6,721 nt of DNA from Anaerolineae bacterium (GCA_015493675.1 WGCR01000634.1:1-6721), one strand, 5' to 3'; positions 1 through 5,609 are shown, counted from the first letter of the stretch. Notes: generated by a model from the letters alone, not told the origin. A program made the numbers and translations.

Positions 1-1191
1 GAGTACGTCTGCCCGGATCACGGCACGGAGGGCATTCTGGATGTCGTGTACGATTACGACGTCATCAGCCAGAACATCAGCCGCGAGGCCCTGGCCGAGA
101 ATCAGGATAACACCATCTGGCGCTACAAACCGTTGCTGCCGGTGGAGCCCGATTCGCCCGTGCCGCCGCTGACGGTGGGCGGCACGCCCCTTTATGATGC
201 GCCCCGTCTGGCCGCGGGCCTGGGCCTGAAACATGTGTGGGTGAAGGATGATGGCCGGGAGCCGACCGCGTCCTTCAAGGACCGGGCCAGCGCCATCGCT
301 GTGGTCAAGGCGCAGGAAAAAGGCGCTGAGATCATCACTACGGCCAGCACGGGCAACGCCGCGGCCGCTCTCAGCGGGCTCTGCGCCAGCGTGGAGCAGC
401 CCAACGTCATCTTCGTGCCCAAGAGCGCGCCGCCCGCCAAGATCGCCCAGCTCCTCACCTTCGGCTCCACGGTGATGCTGGTGGACGGCTCCTACGACGA
501 CGCCTTCGAGCTCTGTCTGGAAGCCGCGGACGAATACGGCTGGTACAATCGCAACACTGGCTTCAATCCCTACATGTCCGAGGGCAAGAAGACGGTTAGC
601 TACGAGATTTGCGAGCAACTGGGCTGGGATGCGCCCGACGTCATCTTCGTCAGCGTGGGCGACGGCTGCATCATCGGCGGCGTGCACAAGGGCCTGAAAG
701 ACCTGTTGGCCCTGGGCTGGATCGACAAGATGCCCCGCATCATCGGCGTGCAGGCCGAGGGCAGCAACTACATGGCCGAAGCCTGGGAGAATGGCGAAGA
801 CGTGCTCACCAAGCCCCCCATCCAGGCCGAAACCGTGGCCGACAGCATCAGCGCCGGTCTGCCCCGCGACCGCATCAAGGCCATGGCCGCGGTGGTGGAG
901 ACCAACGGCGCTTATGTCACCGTCAGCGATGACGAAATCCTGGCCGCGATCGTGGCCCAGGCCCGGGGCAGCGGCGTCTTCGGCGAACCCGCGGGCGCGG
1001 CCGCGTACGCGGGTCTGGTCAAGGCCGTAGAAAAAGGCCTGGTCTCGCCCGAGGATCGCATCGTCGTCATCAACACCGGCAACGGCCTCAAAGACATCGC
1101 CAGCGCCATGGAGAGCGTGAAAATGGCGGGCACCGAGCCTTATTTCGTCAAACCCAGTCTGGAGGACGTGAAGAATGTCTTGAGCTCTTAG
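1..1191 (+). CDS. thrC: Threonine synthase, 5' partial (start lies left of the window)
   Basis: PLP-dependent fold-type-II enzyme that converts O-phosphohomoserine to threonine and phosphate, the last step of threonine synthesis; cytosolic. The frame is open from base 1, so a GTG start at 46 would be an artefact. The residues before it (YVCPDHGTEGILDVVYDY) look like the cysteine-containing N-terminal segment of bacterial threonine synthases, and only one cysteine of a likely zinc-ribbon is inside the window. In the visible 396 residues the Schiff-base lysine is K93 in the SFKDRA motif (lysine codon 277-279). The phosphate-binding STGN is at residues 116-119, and the C-terminal TGNGLKD, typical of this family, is at 359-365 (1075-1095). 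Probably about 15-30 residues are missing on the left. It ends in TAG and no intrinsic terminator is seen before the next promoter. The family call is firm; a close relative such as a threonine-synthase-like paralogue cannot be excluded. Confidence 0.9.
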   Translation, partial: EYVCPDHGTEGILDVVYDYDVISQNISREALAENQDNTIWRYKPLLPVEPDSPVPPLTVGGTPLYDAPRLAAGLGLKHVWVKDDGREPTASFKDRASAIAVVKAQEKGAEIITTASTGNAAAALSGLCASVEQPNVIFVPKSAPPAKIAQLLTFGSTVMLVDGSYDDAFELCLEAADEYGWYNRNTGFNPYMSEGKKTVSYEICEQLGWDAPDVIFVSVGDGCIIGGVHKGLKDLLALGWIDKMPRIIGVQAEGSNYMAEAWENGEDVLTKPPIQAETVADSISAGLPRDRIKAMAAVVETNGAYVTVSDDEILAAIVAQARGSGVFGEPAGAAAYAGLVKAVEKGLVSPEDRIVVINTGNGLKDIASAMESVKMAGTEPYFVKPSLEDVKNVLSS

Positions 1192-1210
1192 CCAAGCGCC
1201 TAAACCGATG

Positions 1211-1240
1211 TTGACAGCAGCGCCGGTTGTCTGGCATACT
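1211..1240 (+). promoter_or_regulatory. Sigma70-like promoter of the yefM-yoeB operon
   Basis: A perfect -35 hexamer TTGACA (1211-1216) is followed after 18 bp by CATACT (1235-1240), a 4/6 match to TATAAT. It lies between the end of threonine synthase and the antitoxin start, and the expected transcription start near 1247 falls inside the putative operator. Assignment is by consensus match only. Confidence 0.6.
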
Positions 1241-1265
1241 GTATGTGCATAATCCTGTACATGCA
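1240..1265 (+). promoter_or_regulatory. Putative YefM/YoeB autoregulatory operator
   Basis: Two hexamers, TGTGCA (1244-1249, 5/6 to TGTACA) and a perfect palindrome TGTACA (1256-1261), start exactly 12 bp apart. An inverted pair TGCAT (1246-1250) / ATGCA (1261-1265) is nested over them. In E. coli the yefM-yoeB operator is known to use TGTACA-core palindromes bound by YefM, from memory also with 12 bp centre spacing. The site overlaps the predicted transcription start and ends at the Shine-Dalgarno, a sensible place for repression by the complex. Binding here is inferred. Confidence 0.55.
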
Positions 1266-1277
1266 AGGAGGCATGAA

Positions 1278-1529
1278 ATGTTTACATTGAGTTTTACTTC
1301 TGCCAGACAAAATCTGGCTACCACCATTGATCGCATCCAGGCGGATCAGGAGCCCGTGGTCATCACCCGGAATGGCGAAGCCGCGGCGGTTCTTCTGTCC
1401 ATCGAAGAATATCGCGCCCTGGAAGAAACAGCTTATCTCCTGCGCAGTCCTGCCAATGCCCAGCGGTTGCTTGAATCGATTGAGCAATTGGAATCAGGCA
1501 AAGGAAAAATCCGGGAGCTAATTGAGTGA
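1278..1529 (+). CDS. yefM: YefM/Phd-family antitoxin
   Basis: Antitoxin that neutralises the adjacent YoeB toxin by direct binding and represses its own operon through its N-terminal DNA-binding domain. The protein is 83 residues, the usual YefM length. It carries the family pattern near the N-terminus (FTSARQNLATTIDRI), then PVVITRNGEAAAVLLSIEEYRALEET, and a charged, helical C-terminal toxin-binding tail. The ATG at 1278 is chosen because a near-perfect Shine-Dalgarno AAGGAGG (1265-1271) sits 6 nt upstream and MFTLSF matches known N-termini. An in-frame TTG at 1227 would place the start inside the promoter/operator and is rejected. The stop TGA (1527-1529) overlaps the toxin start by 4 nt, implying translational coupling that keeps antitoxin made first. 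Confidence 0.93.
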   Translation: MFTLSFTSARQNLATTIDRIQADQEPVVITRNGEAAAVLLSIEEYRALEETAYLLRSPANAQRLLESIEQLESGKGKIRELIE

Positions 1530-1783
1530 ACCTCATTTTTTCTGATCAGGCGTGGGAGGACTACCTCTACTGGCAGCGCACGGACAAGCGAAAGCTAAAA
1601 CGCATTCATGTCCTGATCCGAGACATCCAACGAACGCCGCATCAGGGCGTTGGTAAGCCTGAACCGTTGCGACATGCGTTCTCTGGCTACTGGTCACGAC
1701 GCATCGATCATGAACACCGCCTGGTGTACAAAGTAACGGAGCAGGGCGACATCTTACTGGCCCAGATGCGTTACCATTATTGA
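1526..1783 (+). CDS. yoeB: YoeB-family mRNA-interferase toxin
   Basis: RelE-superfamily toxin. YoeB proteins cleave mRNA in the ribosomal A site and arrest translation unless bound by YefM. The 85-residue product is close to E. coli YoeB over its whole length: the WEDYLYWQ-TDKR segment, GKPEPL, SG-WSRRI-EHRLVY and the terminal RYHY are all present. The residues known to be catalytic in E. coli YoeB are intact: E46, R65 and the terminal H84-Y85, shifted by one through a single extra residue after position 70. The start is a GTG at 1526 within the overlap GTGA with yefM; GGGAGC at 1513-1518 gives a Shine-Dalgarno 7 nt upstream. Weaker initiation at GTG would favour antitoxin excess. No inactivating lesion is seen, so the toxin should be functional. 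Confidence 0.94.
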   Translation: MNLIFSDQAWEDYLYWQRTDKRKLKRIHVLIRDIQRTPHQGVGKPEPLRHAFSGYWSRRIDHEHRLVYKVTEQGDILLAQMRYHY

Positions 1784-1828
1784 GGAATTCACTTTTAGGC
1801 AAACTCGTGTCGTTCGCTGGAGCCAATT

Positions 1829-2041
1829 ATGTCTAAAAATACTGGCGTTGAACCCGATCAGAAATTTCCTGTTGCAGAAACCCTTGCCGCCATCAAAGAG
1901 GCTCAACATCCAGAGAAGCTGCCAGCATTTCAGAATATCGATGACCTATTTGATGTTTTGGATGAGGGTGACGCCAGCAGTAATGCTTATAATCACATTC
2001 CAGAACCAGGGAGATTCACGTCAAAGCGTAAGAAGCGCTAA
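1829..2041 (+). CDS. Small ORF resembling the C-terminal half of a RelB/DinJ antitoxin, possibly a remnant
   Basis: Seventy codons from ATG 1829, with a modest Shine-Dalgarno GGAG (1819-1822) 6 nt upstream, 45 nt after yoeB. Residues about 12-50 (FPVAETLAAIKEAQ, then FQNIDDLFDVLDE) resemble the toxin-binding C-terminal region of RelB/DinJ antitoxins, which typically run P-N-x-E-T-x-x-A-I-x-E-A followed by a D-D-L-F-x-x-L helix. The ribbon-helix-helix DNA-binding half expected before it is absent, and there is no room for it between yoeB and this ORF. The last 13 residues (PEPGRFTSKRKKR) and the stop are encoded inside the left arm of a dispersed repeat, so the C-terminus is repeat-derived. 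It could be a decayed antitoxin cut by rearrangement, a solitary antidote peptide co-transcribed with yefM-yoeB, or a non-functional ORF. The family link is from pattern only. Confidence 0.5.
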   Translation: MSKNTGVEPDQKFPVAETLAAIKEAQHPEKLPAFQNIDDLFDVLDEGDASSNAYNHIPEPGRFTSKRKKR

Positions 2042-2129
2042 GGATCTTTTTCTTCCCTTTGCGCTTTAGCGCCTTTGCGTGAGATATTTTTAGCTCTGGA
2101 GAATAACACTTCACAGATAAGGTAGTAAT
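2000..2129 (+). repeat. Dispersed palindromic repeat, copy 1 (with right-hand extension)
   Basis: The left flank CCAGAACCA (2000-2008) and the degenerate left arm TTCACGTCAAAG (2015-2026) match the other copies. The right arm CTTTGCGTGAGA is at 2073-2084, continuing ATATTTT as in copy 2. An inner perfect inverted repeat GCGCTAA (2035-2041) / TTAGCGC (2066-2072) contains the stop codon of the preceding ORF. After 31 nt, GATAAGGTAGTAAT (2116-2129) matches the block at the start of the MBL gene, and its AAGG (2119-2122) is the only Shine-Dalgarno candidate close to the PLP-enzyme ATG at 2134 (11 nt spacing). The transcript can fold into a long hairpin between the two genes. Confidence 0.75.
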
Positions 2130-2133
2130 TTTC

Positions 2134-3621
2134 ATGTCAAAATTCAAACAGATCGACCTCAGTATTCACAACGAAGAAGCGCTGGAGCACGCTATCGAGC
2201 GGGCCCGCGAACGCAATATCATCATTCCCACCTTCGAGCAGCAGAAACACCCCGAGCTGATCCCCGATAAAATCAAGGAAAAGCTGGCCGATGTGGGCCT
2301 GTGGGACCTGAATCCCCTGAATCTCTTCCGCATCACCTGGAAGAATGAACCCAAGGCCAGCGGCGGCGGCTTCGACGGCGTCAATTTCATCGAGTTCCCC
2401 AAAGAGCTGACCGGCGTCGACGCCCGCATCGTCACCCTGGTGGGCAAATGGTTCCCCACCGGCGCCCACAAAGTCGGCGCAGCCTTCGGCTGCCTGGTGC
2501 CCCGGCTGGTCACGGGCCAGTTCGATCCCACCACGCAGAAAGCTGTGTGGCCCTCCACCGGCAACTACTGCCGCGGCGGCGCATATGACTCCAACTTGCT
2601 GGCCTGCCAGTCCATTGCCATCCTGCCCGAAGAAATGAGTAAAGAGCGCTTCGATTGGCTGGCGAATGTGGCAGGCGAAGTCATCGCCACGCCCGGCTCC
2701 GAGAGCAATGTCAAGGAGATCTTCGACAAATGCTGGGAATTGCGCGAATCGGGCGAAGATGTGGTCATCTTCAACCAGTTCGAGGAGTTCGGCAACTACC
2801 TGTGGCACTACGAGGTCACGGGCCCGGCCATGAAAGAGGTGCTGGATCAGATCATGGGCCCGGATGACGCGTATCGCGGCGTGGCCCTGAACACCGGTTC
2901 GGGCGGCACCCTGGCCTCGGGCGACTACATGAAAGACCAGTATCCCACCAGCAAGATCGCGGCCTCGGAGGCCCTGCAATGCCCCACGCTGTTGGAAAAC
3001 GGCTTCGGCGCCCACCGCATCGAGGGCATCGGCGACAAGCATGTGCCCTGGATTCACAACGTCAAGAACACCGACATGGTGGTTGCCATCGACGACAACG
3101 CCGCCATCGGCCTGATGCGTCTGTTCAACGAGCCTGTGGGCCAGCAATACCTGATCGATCAGGGCGTGCCCGCGGACTTTGTGGAGAAACTGCCCCTGTT
3201 GGGCATTTCCAGCATCGCCAATATGCTGGCCGCTGTCAAGATGGCCAAGTACTACGAGTTGGGCGAGAACGACATTATTATGACCGTCGCTACTGACTCG
3301 ATGGAGATGTACACCAGCCGTATCGACGAGTATCGGGAGAAGGAAGGCGAGTTCACGCCCCTGGATGCAGCCGCCCGCTTCCACCGCTATCTGTTGGGCG
3401 CGGACACCGATCATCTCAAGGAACTGACCTACGAAGATCGCAAACGCATCCACAATCTCAAGTACTTCACCTGGGTGGAGCAGCAGGGCAAGACCTACGA
3501 GGAAATCCAGGCACAGTGGTACGATCCGGACTACTGGAGCAGCATCCACGGTCACACCGACGAGATCGACGCTCTGATCGAGGAGTTCAATCGCCGCGTG
3601 GGCCTGCTGGACGAGCTGTAG
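2134..3621 (+). CDS. Fold-type-II PLP-dependent enzyme, cysteine-synthase/TrpB-like, substrate unknown
   Basis: A 495-residue cytosolic enzyme expected to carry PLP and to catalyse a beta-replacement or elimination on an amino acid. The Schiff-base lysine is most likely K113 in TGAHKVGAA, a motif close to the TGAHK of tryptophan synthase beta. STGN at 141-144 and the glycine loop NTGSGGT (253-259) are the phosphate and cofactor loops. The stretch HRIEGIGDKHVP (294-305) parallels the H-K-I-x-G-I-G segment of O-acetylserine sulfhydrylases. It exceeds usual CysK or TrpB lengths (roughly 310 and 400), with about 100 N-terminal residues before the lysine and a charged, aromatic-rich C-terminal region (about 395-495) that I do not recognise. 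The start ATG 2134 has a weak upstream AAGG contributed by the repeat. The gene ends 29 nt before a strong terminator, so it probably ends its own transcript. Family is secure; reaction is not. Confidence 0.85.
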   Translation: MSKFKQIDLSIHNEEALEHAIERARERNIIIPTFEQQKHPELIPDKIKEKLADVGLWDLNPLNLFRITWKNEPKASGGGFDGVNFIEFPKELTGVDARIVTLVGKWFPTGAHKVGAAFGCLVPRLVTGQFDPTTQKAVWPSTGNYCRGGAYDSNLLACQSIAILPEEMSKERFDWLANVAGEVIATPGSESNVKEIFDKCWELRESGEDVVIFNQFEEFGNYLWHYEVTGPAMKEVLDQIMGPDDAYRGVALNTGSGGTLASGDYMKDQYPTSKIAASEALQCPTLLENGFGAHRIEGIGDKHVPWIHNVKNTDMVVAIDDNAAIGLMRLFNEPVGQQYLIDQGVPADFVEKLPLLGISSIANMLAAVKMAKYYELGENDIIMTVATDSMEMYTSRIDEYREKEGEFTPLDAAARFHRYLLGADTDHLKELTYEDRKRIHNLKYFTWVEQQGKTYEEIQAQWYDPDYWSSIHGHTDEIDALIEEFNRRVGLLDEL

Positions 3622-3650
3622 CCGTTTAGACAATCTGACAAAAATATAGG

Positions 3651-3693
3651 AAAATGGACGGAGTCGATTCTTCACTTCGTCCATTTTATTTTT
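3651..3693 (+). terminator. Intrinsic terminator after the PLP enzyme
   Basis: The left arm AAAATGGACGGAGT (3651-3664) pairs with ACTTCGTCCATTTT (3674-3687) over 14 bp with one G-T wobble and a 9-nt loop. The arm ends in a T-run continued by ATTTTT (3688-3693). A-rich sequence on the 5' side could make it partly bidirectional. It separates the PLP enzyme from the MBL gene. Confidence 0.85.
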
Positions 3694-3715
3694 CCCAAAC
3701 CCTAACCCGGACAAG

Positions 3716-3857
3716 CCGGAACCAAAAAGCTGATCTCACGCAAAGGCGCCAAGGCGCTAAGCTTTTCTTGGCTTCTTTTTCCCTTTGCGACTCTGCGTCT
3801 TTGCGTGAGATATTTTCTTGCCCAGCGAGCAAGAATCCCACTGATAAGGTAATAATG
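3716..3857 (+). repeat. Dispersed palindromic repeat, copy 2 (most complete), reaching the MBL start codon
   Basis: The left flank CCGGAACCAAAAAG starts at 3716. Perfect 13-bp inverted arms lie at 3733-3745 (TCTCACGCAAAG preceded by A) and 3799-3811 (CTTTGCGTGAGA followed by T), with 53 nt between. To the right, a 7-bp hairpin TTCTTGC (3815-3821) / GCAAGAA (3829-3835) follows, and then GATAAGGTAATAAT (3843-3856), which matches copy 1 at almost the same distance from the arm (32 versus 31 nt). This block contains the AAGG and the first two bases of the ATG of the following gene. Confidence 0.85.
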
Positions 3858-4637
3858 ACTGAGCTCATCTTTCTTGGAACCGGGGCGATCACGCCCGAAC
3901 GGCCCGGCGACCACACCACCATGCTCATCGCCCACGGCGCAGCACGCATTCTGCTGGACGCCGGGCCCGCGGTGCTGATGCAACTGGATGGCGTGGGCGT
4001 TTCGCCCGCTGAGATCACTCACATCTACTTCAGCCACCACCACGGCGATCACATCCTGGGCAGTCCCATGTTCATGTTCTATCCCCGTCTGCGCTACCTG
4101 CTGGGCGCCCGTCTCACCATCGACGCCTGGTTGGAGCTGGTGGAAGTGGTGTACCCTCGCTATTTGCTGAAAGTGGCGGATGATTTCGCTTTTCAATTGC
4201 TGGAAGAGGGTGAAACCGAGCCTGTGGCAGCGGTGGCTGATGTCAGCGTTACGCAGGTGCAAACGCAGCACGTGCCCGAGTTGCCCGCGTTCGCAGCCCG
4301 TTTCGATTTCGCTCCCACCGACACAGCGCCCGGGTTCAGCATCGTTTATTCGGGCGACACGACGCCGACCGAGGCCGTGGCGGATCTGGCCCGGGGCGCC
4401 GATCTGCTCATCCACGAGGCCACTGCGGCGGAGACTTTGGGGATGAGCAATTGGGGCGTGCACACCACCGCTCGCGAAGCCGGCGAGATCGCAGCCAAAG
4501 CGGGCGTCAAAGCGCTGGCCATGGTGCACCGAATGCCCGGGCCAGCCGATGTGTGGGCGCAGGAGGCGGGCGCCGAATTTTCCGGCCAGATTCTTGTCCC
4601 CCAGGCCGGTGATCGGATAAAGTTGCCCCTGACCTGA
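3855..4637 (+). CDS. Metallo-beta-lactamase-fold hydrolase, RNase Z/AtsA-like
   Basis: A 260-residue cytosolic hydrolase with a binuclear zinc site. FLGTGAITPE (6-15) opens the fold. The metal motif SHHHGDH gives H61, H63, D65 and H66, and the further ligands are probably H139 (TQHVP), D168 (YSGDTT) and H225 (MVHRM). LLIHEAT (184-190) and GVHTTAREAGEIA (201-213) are the patterns shared with RNase Z and arylsulfatase-type members. RNase Z proteins normally have a P-x-K-x-R-N loop after the first strand; here the sequence is PERPGDH, so tRNA 3' processing is doubtful and a small-molecule phosphodiesterase or ester hydrolase is possible. ATG 3855 is chosen because AAGG (3846-3849) lies 5 nt upstream and FLGTG sits at the usual N-terminal position. 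The frame stays open upstream to 3654 but runs through the repeat and the terminator arm. It has a separate upstream terminator, so it likely has its own promoter. Confidence 0.86.
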   Translation: MTELIFLGTGAITPERPGDHTTMLIAHGAARILLDAGPAVLMQLDGVGVSPAEITHIYFSHHHGDHILGSPMFMFYPRLRYLLGARLTIDAWLELVEVVYPRYLLKVADDFAFQLLEEGETEPVAAVADVSVTQVQTQHVPELPAFAARFDFAPTDTAPGFSIVYSGDTTPTEAVADLARGADLLIHEATAAETLGMSNWGVHTTAREAGEIAAKAGVKALAMVHRMPGPADVWAQEAGAEFSGQILVPQAGDRIKLPLT

Positions 4638-4642
4638 CTTAG

Positions 4643-4680
4643 CCAGAATCAAAAAGATGGTCTCACGCAAAGTCGCCAAG
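4643..4680 (+). repeat. Dispersed palindromic repeat, copy 3, left half only
   Basis: The 30 nt at 4643-4672 match the left end of copy 2 (3716-3745) at 26 positions, including TCTCACGCAAAG (4661-4672), and are followed by TCGCCAAG. The right arm and the GATAAGG block are missing, replaced by a T-rich stretch leading to the methyltransferase start at 4711. The copy is truncated. Confidence 0.75.
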
Positions 4681-4710
4681 TTTTTTCCTCTTTTTGCTTA
4701 ATGAATTTCT

Positions 4711-5526
4711 ATGTCTCCCAACGCTGATTTACTCGACAACATCATCATCGTCCTGGTGGAGCCGCTACAATCAGGCAACATCGGCATGGTGGTGCGGGCG
4801 CTGATGAATATGGGGCTATCCCGGCTGCGCATCGTCAATCCCCACCACTACGATCCCGCCATCGTCAGCGCCGCCGCTCACCGCAGCGAGGCGTTTCAGG
4901 AGACCATTGAGTTTTACGATGATCTGGCCGACGCCCTGGCGGATGTGAATCTGGTGGTGGCGGCCAGCAACCGCCGCCGGGAGTTGGGCCCGGAGATAAT
5001 GCCGCCCGACGAGTTGGCGCCTATCATCCTCAAGCACGCTGAAATCGGCACGCCCGCCATCCTGTTCGGGCGAGAGGATTGGGGCCTGCCCAACGAGATC
5101 GTCTACCGCAGTCATTATCAGCTCTACATCCCCGTCAGCTCCGACTACACCTCGCTGAATCTGGCCCAGGCGGTGCTGCTGACCGCGTATGAACTGCGAC
5201 GGGCCGTGTTCAGTCCCCGCCACGATTTGCCTGAGGTTGTCATCGATCCGAAGGATCCGCCCGCGACCGGGGCCGAGTTTTCGGCGGCGGTGAACGCCAT
5301 CCTGGAGGCCTTGGGCAAGGCTGGGTTCTTCAAACCGGGCCAGGAGCCAGCCAAGCGTCTGAAGGTGGATAAAATCCTGCGCCGCACCCGCCCCACGTCA
5401 TCAGAGGCGGGCCTGTTGCGGGCCATGGGCTATGTGTTGGATCGAGAACTCTCCTGCTCGAAGTATGCAAAACGCTGGGAGGAGCGGAAGCGGCAGAGGG
5501 AAGAAAGCTTAAAGCTTAAAGATTAA
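4711..5526 (+). CDS. trmJ: TrmH/SpoU-superfamily RNA 2'-O-methyltransferase, TrmJ type
   Basis: Predicted SAM-dependent methyltransferase with the trefoil-knot SPOUT fold, usually a dimer; TrmJ methylates the 2'-OH of nucleotide 32 in several tRNAs. Motif 1 is SGNIGMVVRAL (21-31) with the conserved asparagine N23 and arginine R29, followed by MGLSRLRIVNP. Motif 2 is LFGREDWGLPNE (118-129), and motif 3 is DYTSLNLAQAV (145-155), which form the knot and SAM pocket. The 271-residue length is slightly above E. coli TrmJ, with a helical C-terminal domain (about 185-250) typical of TrmJ. The tail from about 255 is very charged and its last residues come from 7-bp tandem repeats. No clear Shine-Dalgarno precedes ATG 4711; the only other nearby ATG (4701) is out of frame and closes after 8 codons. 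A general TrmH-family rRNA enzyme is the alternative. Confidence 0.87.
   Translation: MSPNADLLDNIIIVLVEPLQSGNIGMVVRALMNMGLSRLRIVNPHHYDPAIVSAAAHRSEAFQETIEFYDDLADALADVNLVVAASNRRRELGPEIMPPDELAPIILKHAEIGTPAILFGREDWGLPNEIVYRSHYQLYIPVSSDYTSLNLAQAVLLTAYELRRAVFSPRHDLPEVVIDPKDPPATGAEFSAAVNAILEALGKAGFFKPGQEPAKRLKVDKILRRTRPTSSEAGLLRAMGYVLDRELSCSKYAKRWEERKRQREESLKLKD
5504..5524 (+). repeat. Three tandem 7-bp units at the trmJ 3' end
   Basis: AAAGCTT (5504-5510), AAAGCTT (5511-5517) and AAAGATT (5518-5524) lie end to end, encode most of the SLKLKD tail and run into the TAA stop at 5524-5526. They are AT-rich against a GC-rich gene and abut the inverted repeat that follows. Confidence 0.7.
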
Positions 5527-5584
5527 TGAACAATGATTAAAGGCTAAATCAGCGTGGTTTTTACTTTAATCATTACTCATCAAT
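5522..5584 (+). repeat. AT-rich inverted repeat between trmJ and the kinase-like gene
   Basis: Arms 5522-5542 and 5564-5584 are 21 nt each and complementary at 18 positions. The inner 11 bp are perfect: AATGATTAAAG (5532-5542) / CTTTAATCATT (5564-5574), with a 21-nt loop. The trmJ stop codon is inside the left arm. A short T-run follows at 5586-5590, so it might act as a weak terminator or as an mRNA 3'-end stem. Confidence 0.7.
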
Positions 5585-5609
5585 ATTTTTACAACAAGGA
5601 GCCCCAATC

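Noticed and set aside
46..1191. Threonine synthase starting at GTG 46
   Set aside because: The same frame is open to base 1 and the residues before 46 fit the family's N-terminal segment, so the gene is truncated by the window edge.
1227..1277. In-frame TTG start giving a 100-residue antitoxin
   Set aside because: It would begin inside the promoter/operator; ATG 1278 has a strong Shine-Dalgarno and gives the normal 83-residue length.
2137..3714. 525-codon open frame on the minus strand across the PLP-enzyme gene
   Set aside because: It mirrors the codon bias of the plus-strand gene, has repetitive V/H/A/Q-rich translation without any family motif, and runs across the terminator arm.
3702..4679. 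325-codon minus-strand frame across the MBL gene
   Set aside because: A shadow of the plus-strand gene; both ends translate repeat copies 2 and 3.
4673..4695. Intrinsic terminator between the MBL and trmJ genes
   Set aside because: There are T-runs but no adjacent GC stem, because only the left arm of the repeat is present.
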